A stretch of 10,332 nucleotides of DNA. Origin: Bacillota bacterium (GTDB taxonomy: Bacteria; Bacillota; Clostridia; Lachnospirales; Lachnospiraceae). Both the position numbers and the translations under genes were made by a program. This document shows, one piece after another, positions 5,638 through 10,332 of this stretch (position 1 is its first letter; each line of letters starts with the position of its first letter). The stretch covers positions 1 to 10,332 of the forward strand of contig JAGFXQ010000107.1 in NCBI GenBank assembly GCA_017861355.1, written 5' to 3'. The notes beneath the pieces are model-generated. The model made no database searches, was not told the DNA's origin, and saw nothing but the letters and a program-made list of their open reading frames with translations.

Positions 5638-5666
5638 ATTATATACCTAATTTGAATAAACATCAA
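5638..5666 (-). promoter_or_regulatory. Promoter of the 542-residue GyrI-domain protein gene
   Basis: On the minus strand, TTGATG (-35, 5661-5666) and a perfect TATAAT (-10, 5638-5643) are 17 bases apart. The predicted start near 5631 gives a leader of about 41 nt. The promoter lies just downstream of the preceding gene's terminator, so this gene is an independent unit from the AraC gene. Confidence 0.7.
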
Positions 5667-5695
5667 AAATAAAAATGACTAATTTCTACAGCAAA

Positions 5696-5717
5696 ACGCA
5701 CTCATCACTGAGTGCGT
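5696..5717 (-). terminator. Terminator of the AraC-family regulator gene
   Basis: ACGCACTCA (5696-5704) and TGAGTGCGT (5709-5717) form a perfect 9-bp stem with a 4-base loop, about 50 bp after the regulator's stop codon. On the minus strand the stem runs into TTTGC, so the U-tract is short although the stem is very stable. No T-run follows on the plus strand. Confidence 0.65.
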
Positions 5718-5766
5718 CCATCGATTGCCTGTTCATTTACTACTCTACCTTACATCGCCAGCAATA

Positions 5767-6600
5767 TTAAGCCTTTTCAATAGGTAGCCATATCTCACAA
5801 TAACTTTCTGCAATATCCTCTTCACAAGGAGGAGCATACATTTCAATATTATAGTTTCCAACAAGCTTATAGTCCTTGCAGTTTGGCAACCATTCCTTCC
5901 ACATCTTTGTATTGGTGTCCTGTAAATTCTTCAGCTTACAAGGAAAAACAGCCCATGTCCCGGCAGATAGTGTTCTGGTCTCATAACCATCCGGAATATC
6001 CTTCCAGGGCAAATAATTATCTGCGATCAGATAATCAAAATTCGAACCATTCGAATCAATACAAAGTCCAAACATCCCACATACAATCTCACTGCCTCCA
6101 TCTTGCATATGTTCCTTCCAAAACTTCGGAATCTCTTGATAAGCGGTCTCATTATTAAAGCTTCTTTTTCTTCCCATTACGGTAAATGCTGCTTTTTCCT
6201 CAATTCGATAATCCATCATAGTTCCACCCTCCAATGATAATATTATTCTAAGTGGCGCAAAATCACGAAGTAGTGCGCCCTTTTCCTTTGCAGCCGATGG
6301 TGTAATTCCATGAAACCTTGTAAAAGCTCTGGCGAAGCTATCTGGTGAATCATATCCATATTTTATAGCAACATCAATTACTTTTACATCATTACCTGCC
6401 AGTTCTCTTGCAGCTAACGCCAGTCTTCTGTTACGAATATACTCTACAACACTAAATCCACACAGCGCTGAAAAAATACGCTGAAAATGAAACTCAGATA
6501 CATACGCCTTTTCCGCAATATCCTTTACCTGAATATCCTCTGCTAGATTTTTTTCAATATATTCAATCGCGTTTTGCAATCCCTCTGTCCAAGCACTCAT
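5767..6600 (-). CDS. AraC-family regulator with C-terminal GyrI-like ligand-binding domain
   Basis: A 277-residue cytoplasmic transcription factor, the usual length for the SoxS/Rob-like plus GyrI arrangement. The N-terminal AraC DNA-binding domain has its first helix-turn-helix at about residues 24-46 (VKDIAEKAYVSEFHFQRIF) and its second at about 74-100 (DVAIKYGYDSPDSFARAF, then RFHGITPSA, the conserved family signature). Residues about 128-277 are a GyrI-like effector domain: YRIEEKAAFTVMGRKR, the WKEH helix, GMFGLC, WAVFPCKL, MWKEWLP and a final YCEIWLPI strand. In this family that domain binds cationic or hydrophobic small molecules and often controls drug efflux or stress genes. GGAAGGAG lies upstream of the ATG. 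It begins 43 bp after ptsI in the same direction; a TATAAT at 6629-6634 lacks a clear -35, so it may be read partly through from the pts genes. Its targets are not shown by the sequence. Confidence 0.92.
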   Translation of the reverse strand: MSAWTEGLQNAIEYIEKNLAEDIQVKDIAEKAYVSEFHFQRIFSALCGFSVVEYIRNRRLALAARELAGNDVKVIDVAIKYGYDSPDSFARAFTRFHGITPSAAKEKGALLRDFAPLRIILSLEGGTMMDYRIEEKAAFTVMGRKRSFNNETAYQEIPKFWKEHMQDGGSEIVCGMFGLCIDSNGSNFDYLIADNYLPWKDIPDGYETRTLSAGTWAVFPCKLKNLQDTNTKMWKEWLPNCKDYKLVGNYNIEMYAPPCEEDIAESYCEIWLPIEKA

Positions 6601-6643
6601 GTCCTCACTCCTTCCTGACTGTAATTAGATTATAATACTATCA

Positions 6644-8302
6644 TTAATAGACTTCCCGACTTTTCTTGCTATGAAATGTAGGATCACTCAGGTTCGTATT
6701 TCTGACTTTATCTCTTACGGATAGAACTAAATTAGGAGATACGGATACTTCATCCAAGCCCATATTAATAAATTCTTCTATGAGTGTGGTGTCCGCTCCA
6801 AGTTCACCACAGATTCCAACCCAACACCCGCCTTTATGTCCATTCTCAACTACCATCCTTATCATTCTGAGCACGGCCGGATGATGCGCATTATAGATAG
6901 GATCCAGTTTCGGATTCTGTCGATCAATTGCAAGCGTATATTGTGTCAAATCATTGGTTCCGATACTAAAGAAATCCACTTCCTCCGCCAACAAATCGCT
7001 AATCATGACAGCGGCAGGAGTTTCAATCATCACACCCTGTTCAACATCATGGAACGGTATCCCCTGTGATGTCAACTCATCTTTTATGGATTGTACAATT
7101 TCTTTAATCTGCTTCACTTCATCAACTGATATAATCATCGGATACATAATCGCAACCGTTCCATATACACTTGCACGATAAATGGCACGAAGCTGTGTTC
7201 TAAAAATATCCGGTTGATTTAAGCAGATTCGGATTGCCCTGTATCCCATTGCCGGGTTTTCTTCCTTTTCAAGACCAAAATAATCCACCTGTTTATCTGC
7301 TCCGATATCCAGAGTACGGATGATTACTTTTTTACCTGCCATATTTTCTAATACTGCTTTATAGGTTTGAAACTGCTCCTCCTCCGTTGGAAAAGTATGT
7401 TTCTCCAGATATAAAAATTCACTACGGAATAATCCGATTCCTCCGGCATCATTTTGAAGGACAGCAGCCACATCAGAGACACTACCGATATTAGCATAAA
7501 TATCGATCCTCTTTCCATCAAGAGTCACATTATCTTTCCCCTTAAGCTCCAGCTGAAGTTTCTTCTTGTAATGATCCTCCTGCTGCTTTTCTTTCATACT
7601 GTCCAAAATTTCTATTGTGGGTTCTATCACAAGAGCACCTTCATATCCATCCACAATTGCGTCTTTGCCATCACAACTCTCATCATAATTCACACCAATT
7701 AAAGCCGGAATGTTCATCATTCTTGCAAGAATTGCTGTATGGGAATTCGTTGAACCCTTCCTTGTTACAAATGCCAGCACTTTGGACTTATCAAGCTGTA
7801 ATGTCTCACTTGGTGCCAGATCATCTGCCACCAGAATATAAGGCACCTCCGACTGAATCCCACTATCGCTGTTTCCTTGTAATATCTTTATCAAACGGTT
7901 GGATATATCTTTTACATCAGCAGCACGTTCCTTCATATACTCATCATCCATAGAGGCAAACATTTCTGCAAAATTATCTCCTGCAGAGGCTACTGCAAAT
8001 TCTGCATTAATCTCTTCCGTTTTTATCATATGAATCACAGAATCCACATAGTCCTGATCGTCAAGCATCATCTGATGAACCTCGAAAATCATGGCATTCT
8101 GTTCTCCGACTTCAATCACGGCCTTTTCATATAACTCCTGAAGTTCTTCTTTTGCCTTCTCTCTCGCTTCATCTACACGTAATATTTCGGCTTCTGTATT
8201 GGTGATATGTTTTCTTCGTACCTGATTTTCATTTTTACGAAAAATAAGAGTTTTTCCGATCGCAATCCCGCCAAAAACGCTCTTTCCATTATATTTTTGC
8301 AT
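6644..8302 (-). CDS. ptsI: PTS Enzyme I, phosphoenolpyruvate-protein phosphotransferase
   Basis: A 552-residue cytoplasmic enzyme that takes phosphate from PEP onto a histidine and passes it to HPr, the first step of all PTS sugar uptake. Domains in order: the N-terminal HPr-binding helical part (about 1-145) beginning YNGKSVFGGIAIGK; the swivelling phosphohistidine domain with GSTNSHTAILAR, His188 being the active residue (His189 in E. coli); and the PEP-binding TIM barrel from about 255, with GIGLFRSEFLYL, RTLDIGADK, GYRAIR, the FFSIGTNDLTQYTLA segment and Cys498 in GICGELGAD. All expected catalytic residues that I can align are present. The C-terminus is a little shorter than the usual 570-575, without loss of a known motif. 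TTGGAGG precedes the ATG. It lies 32 bp after ptsH, clearly one operon. Confidence 0.97.
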   Translation of the reverse strand: MQKYNGKSVFGGIAIGKTLIFRKNENQVRRKHITNTEAEILRVDEAREKAKEELQELYEKAVIEVGEQNAMIFEVHQMMLDDQDYVDSVIHMIKTEEINAEFAVASAGDNFAEMFASMDDEYMKERAADVKDISNRLIKILQGNSDSGIQSEVPYILVADDLAPSETLQLDKSKVLAFVTRKGSTNSHTAILARMMNIPALIGVNYDESCDGKDAIVDGYEGALVIEPTIEILDSMKEKQQEDHYKKKLQLELKGKDNVTLDGKRIDIYANIGSVSDVAAVLQNDAGGIGLFRSEFLYLEKHTFPTEEEQFQTYKAVLENMAGKKVIIRTLDIGADKQVDYFGLEKEENPAMGYRAIRICLNQPDIFRTQLRAIYRASVYGTVAIMYPMIISVDEVKQIKEIVQSIKDELTSQGIPFHDVEQGVMIETPAAVMISDLLAEEVDFFSIGTNDLTQYTLAIDRQNPKLDPIYNAHHPAVLRMIRMVVENGHKGGCWVGICGELGADTTLIEEFINMGLDEVSVSPNLVLSVRDKVRNTNLSDPTFHSKKSREVY

Positions 8303-8334
8303 AATTTGTCCTCCAAGTTCTGAGAATGAATCCG

Positions 8335-8592
8335 TTACAGATTTTCTTTGATAAATTCGGAGACTGCAGTGAAGGCTTCATCTTCGTCTTCACCACTAAT
8401 TTGAATTGTTATTGTATCTCCCTGCTTAGCTCCAAGGCTCATAAGTGAAAAAATCTTCCTTGAATCAGCTTTTTTACTATCTTTCATAATGGTAATGTTT
8501 GATTGAAATGAACTTGCTTTCTTTACCAAAAGTCCTGCCGGTCTTGCATGAATCCCCAACTCATCTTTAATTATATAACTAAACTCTTTCAT
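8335..8592 (-). CDS. ptsH: HPr phosphocarrier protein with Lys in place of Ser46
   Basis: An 85-residue HPr that carries phosphate from Enzyme I to the sugar-specific EIIA. I chose ATG 8590-8592: AAAGG lies upstream, and this start places the active histidine exactly at position 15 in GIHARPAG. An in-frame GTG four codons earlier (8602-8604) has no usable ribosome binding site. The rest follows the HPr fold: LLVKKASSF, then MSLGAKQGDTITIQISGEDE and a C-terminal helix. The oddity is the regulatory site: where Firmicutes HPr has K-S46-I-M-G, this one reads R-K46-I-F-S. The serine phosphorylated by HPr kinase and needed for CcpA partnership is therefore absent, although Ser44 and Ser49 are nearby. 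It should work in transport but probably not in carbon catabolite repression. It has its own promoter and is followed by ptsI. Confidence 0.95.
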   Translation of the reverse strand: MKEFSYIIKDELGIHARPAGLLVKKASSFQSNITIMKDSKKADSRKIFSLMSLGAKQGDTITIQISGEDEDEAFTAVSEFIKENL

Positions 8593-8621
8593 TTTATATA
8601 GCACCTTTCTTATATTGAGTT

Positions 8622-8642
8622 CCTATTCGCTTATCGAACAGG
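8622..8642. promoter_or_regulatory. Dyad at the ptsHI transcription start
   Basis: CCTATTCG (8622-8629) and CGAACAGG (8635-8642) are inverted repeats with one mismatch (a G-U pair in RNA) around CTTAT. The dyad directly abuts the -10 and covers the predicted start site, so it could be a repressor operator. It could also be a weak attenuator or a poor terminator for the EII gene; no T-run follows. Confidence 0.35.
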
Positions 8643-8671
8643 ATTATATCTGTTTTTGTTCAAAATGATAA
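8643..8671 (-). promoter_or_regulatory. Promoter of ptsHI
   Basis: On the minus strand, a perfect -10 TATAAT (8643-8648) lies 17 bases from TTATCA (-35, 8666-8671, four of six consensus bases). Transcription should begin near 8636, about 44 nt before the HPr start codon. The gene pair can thus be expressed separately from the upstream EII gene. Confidence 0.55.
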
Positions 8672-8700
8672 TCAACTAATTTTCTTATTTGTAATATATT

Positions 8701-10332
8701 CTATCTCACACGGAAGACTTTTTCTTCCGCTTTTATGAAATCCTTTTTCAGAAGCTTAAAATCTGTAAAAGCATCCGTATTCGTAACTATAACAGGAGTA
8801 ACCGTACGATATCCCAATTCCGTGATTAGCTTAATATCAAAATAACCGATTACATCGCCCTTCTTTAACACATCACCCTCATGGACCTTGATATCATAAC
8901 CCTTACCGTTTAACTGAACGGTATCTATGCCAATATGAATCAGCAATTCTATATTACCACCGCTTATTCCAATGGCATGCTTGGTATCAAAGATTGTTTC
9001 CACCTTACAATCAAATGGTGCCACAACTTTGCCTTCTGTCGGATCGATTGCAAAGCCTTTTCCTAACATTTCTTCGGAAAAAACACCATCTCCGATCTCT
9101 GATAATTCCATTACATTGCCGCTGATTGGAGCATAGATAACCGCTTCCTGTCCCATCCTATTCTCTTGTTTTGGCAATGTATCTTTCTCTGTACTCACTA
9201 TTTTCGTAGCATCTGTCGCTTGTTTCTCCGAAGCTACGCCATCGGTAGCCAGATAATCCTCCAGATTTGATTTAATAATAGTCACTCTTGGTCCGTAAAT
9301 TACCTGGACGCCTGTTCCTTTACGGACAACACCTGCGGCTCCTGTTGATTTTAACATATCATCCTGAACTTTATTTCCGTCAATTACCGTGATTCGTAAT
9401 CTGGTTGCGCAACAATCAACGTCACTGATATTTGCCTTTCCACCAAGTCCCCGCGTAATCGCTGCGGATAATTCATCTCCTTCCTTACCCTTGTTATCCT
9501 TTGCTGCGTTTTTCTTCTTCTCATAATCAGCACGGGTATATAGCTTGGTTTCTTCCCTGTCTGTCTCTCTACCCGGAGTCTTTAAGTTCAACTTTTTAAT
9601 CAAATAACTAAAGAGTAAATAATATACTGCAAAATATAGAATTCCTACCGGGATGATCAGCAGCCATGAGGTCTTACTATTCCCCTGCAAAATACCAAAC
9701 ATGAACAGATCAATAAAACCGCCGGAGAAGGTTAAACCTACTGCGATATTTAATGCCTGAGCGATAGCGTAGGCAAGTCCGGCCAAAATCGCATTGATTC
9801 CAAATAAAATCGGAGCTACGAATAGAAATGAAAATTCAATCGGCTCAGTAATACCAGTCATAATAGAAGTGATTGCTGCTGAAAATAATAGTCCGTATAC
9901 CTCTTTTTTCTTCTCAGGACGGGCGCAACGATAGATCGCCAATGCAGCTCCCGGTAATCCAAAAATATATATAATAAATTCACCACTGAAAAATCTGGTT
10001 GCTAATGTAGCAAAATGGGTTGTTGCAGGATCCGCCAGCTGTGCGAAGAAAATATTCTGAGCTCCAACAACACTTTTTCCGGCGATCTCCATCGTCCCTC
10101 CGATTGCTGTCTGCCAAAATGGCATATAGAATACATGATGCAAACCAAATGGTATTAATAATCTCTTGATCATACCATAAAAGAAGGTTCCGATGATACC
10201 TGAGCTTTGTACTATACCTCCCAAATTGTTGATACCTATCTGTATCGGCTGCCATAGATAAAACATTAAAATACCTACAAAGGTGAACACTACCGTACTA
10301 ATGATTGGAACAAATCTGGTTCCTTGGAAAAA
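8701..10332 (-). CDS. PTS glucose/maltose-family permease EIICBA (N-terminus beyond the right edge)
   Basis: 544 codons are visible; the frame is open to the window edge (FQGTRFVPIIST upstream of the first internal GTG), so roughly 170 N-terminal residues of EIIC are missing. The rest of EIIC (about 9560-10332) is the sugar channel of the Glc superfamily, with GLHHVFYMPFWQ, NIFFAQLADP, the GITEPIEF sugar-binding motif and several membrane helices. A charged linker leads to EIIB (about 9230-9480) with DCCATRLR, the second Cys (codon 9409-9411) being the phosphorylation site. After a second linker, EIIA (about 8701-9150) has APISG, the helper His in TKHAIGI and the phospho-His in LLIHIGID. It imports and phosphorylates a sugar at the membrane. 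The EIIC motifs look closer to maltose/alpha-glucoside carriers than to PtsG, but the substrate is uncertain. ptsH follows, with 108 bp between the two genes. Confidence 0.94.
   Translation of the reverse strand, partial: FFQGTRFVPIISTVVFTFVGILMFYLWQPIQIGINNLGGIVQSSGIIGTFFYGMIKRLLIPFGLHHVFYMPFWQTAIGGTMEIAGKSVVGAQNIFFAQLADPATTHFATLATRFFSGEFIIYIFGLPGAALAIYRCARPEKKKEVYGLLFSAAITSIMTGITEPIEFSFLFVAPILFGINAILAGLAYAIAQALNIAVGLTFSGGFIDLFMFGILQGNSKTSWLLIIPVGILYFAVYYLLFSYLIKKLNLKTPGRETDREETKLYTRADYEKKKNAAKDNKGKEGDELSAAITRGLGGKANISDVDCCATRLRITVIDGNKVQDDMLKSTGAAGVVRKGTGVQVIYGPRVTIIKSNLEDYLATDGVASEKQATDATKIVSTEKDTLPKQENRMGQEAVIYAPISGNVMELSEIGDGVFSEEMLGKGFAIDPTEGKVVAPFDCKVETIFDTKHAIGISGGNIELLIHIGIDTVQLNGKGYDIKVHEGDVLKKGDVIGYFDIKLITELGYRTVTPVIVTNTDAFTDFKLLKKDFIKAEEKVFRVR

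Noticed and set aside
4929..5650. Plus-strand and shifted minus-strand open frames within the 542-residue protein gene
   Set aside because: They have no ribosome binding sites, odd amino acid composition and no family motifs. They are shadows of the strong minus-strand coding frame.
8593..8604. GTG start four codons upstream for HPr
   Set aside because: The only AAAGG motif directly abuts this GTG and so cannot serve it. The ATG at 8590-8592 puts the active histidine at position 15, as in known HPr proteins.
8622..8642. LexA/SOS box or CcpA cre site at the ptsH promoter
   Set aside because: The dyad is TTCG-N5-CGAA, with the half-sites in the wrong orientation for the CGAAC-N4-GTTCG LexA box. 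No sequence near it fits the cre pattern with its central CG and flanking TG/CA.
9980..10255. Alternative minus-strand frame of 91 codons inside the EIIC coding region
   Set aside because: It overlaps the EIIC frame, which has clear Glc-family motifs throughout. The alternative has no recognisable domain or ribosome binding site.
1..10332. CRISPR array, insertion sequence, tRNA or rRNA genes
   Set aside because: I found no regularly spaced direct repeats other than the operator copies, no transposase-like frame, no terminal inverted repeats and no cloverleaf or rRNA-like segments.

Overview
The window looks like chromosomal DNA from a low-GC, Gram-positive anaerobe of the class Clostridia, most likely a Lachnospiraceae-type gut or environmental bacterium. 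This is inferred from the AT-rich intergenic DNA, strong GGAGG-type ribosome binding sites, TTGACA/TATAAT promoters, a Glc-family PTS with Firmicutes-style HPr, a GyrI-domain regulator family common in Clostridia, and a single-domain cytochrome b5-like lipoprotein. No species call is possible from the sequence alone. All genes but one lie on the minus strand, so transcription runs from right to left.

Right part (about 10332 to 6644): a sugar-uptake block. The 3' three quarters of a Glc/maltose-family PTS permease (EIIC-EIIB-EIIA in one chain, N-terminus beyond the right edge) is followed by ptsH (HPr) with its own promoter, and then ptsI (Enzyme I). Together they form a complete phosphorelay from PEP through EI His188, HPr His15, EIIA His and EIIB Cys to the sugar. 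The HPr is unusual: it keeps His15, but the regulatory Ser46 is Lys.

Middle (6600 to 3592): an AraC-type regulator with a C-terminal GyrI-like ligand-binding domain and a strong terminator. It is followed by a separately promoted 542-residue protein that joins an N-terminal GyrI-like domain to a large poorly known region ending in a five-cysteine motif. A 92-residue three-helix membrane protein follows.

Centre-left (3534 to 2861): the only plus-strand gene, a small lipoprotein carrying a cytochrome b5-like heme/steroid-binding domain. It has a near-consensus promoter overlapped by a possible Fur-like box, and a long stem-loop terminator.

Left part (2860 to 1): an FMN-dependent azoreductase-like flavoprotein with an HxlR-like inverted repeat at its promoter. 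Next is a GT1/MGT-type glycosyltransferase translationally close-coupled to a PadR-family regulator, and then the start of a membrane-anchored extracytoplasmic protein. The glycosyltransferase promoter is covered by an array of 15-bp palindromes (two perfect, two degenerate) at about 25-bp spacing. The best-placed copy fills the -35/-10 spacer, which makes an autoregulated PadR operon very likely. Read together, azoreductase plus MGT plus PadR suggests an inducible response to aromatic or drug-like compounds; this is inference.

I see no tRNA, rRNA, CRISPR array, insertion sequence or phage gene. No stretch over 300 bases lacks a gene.
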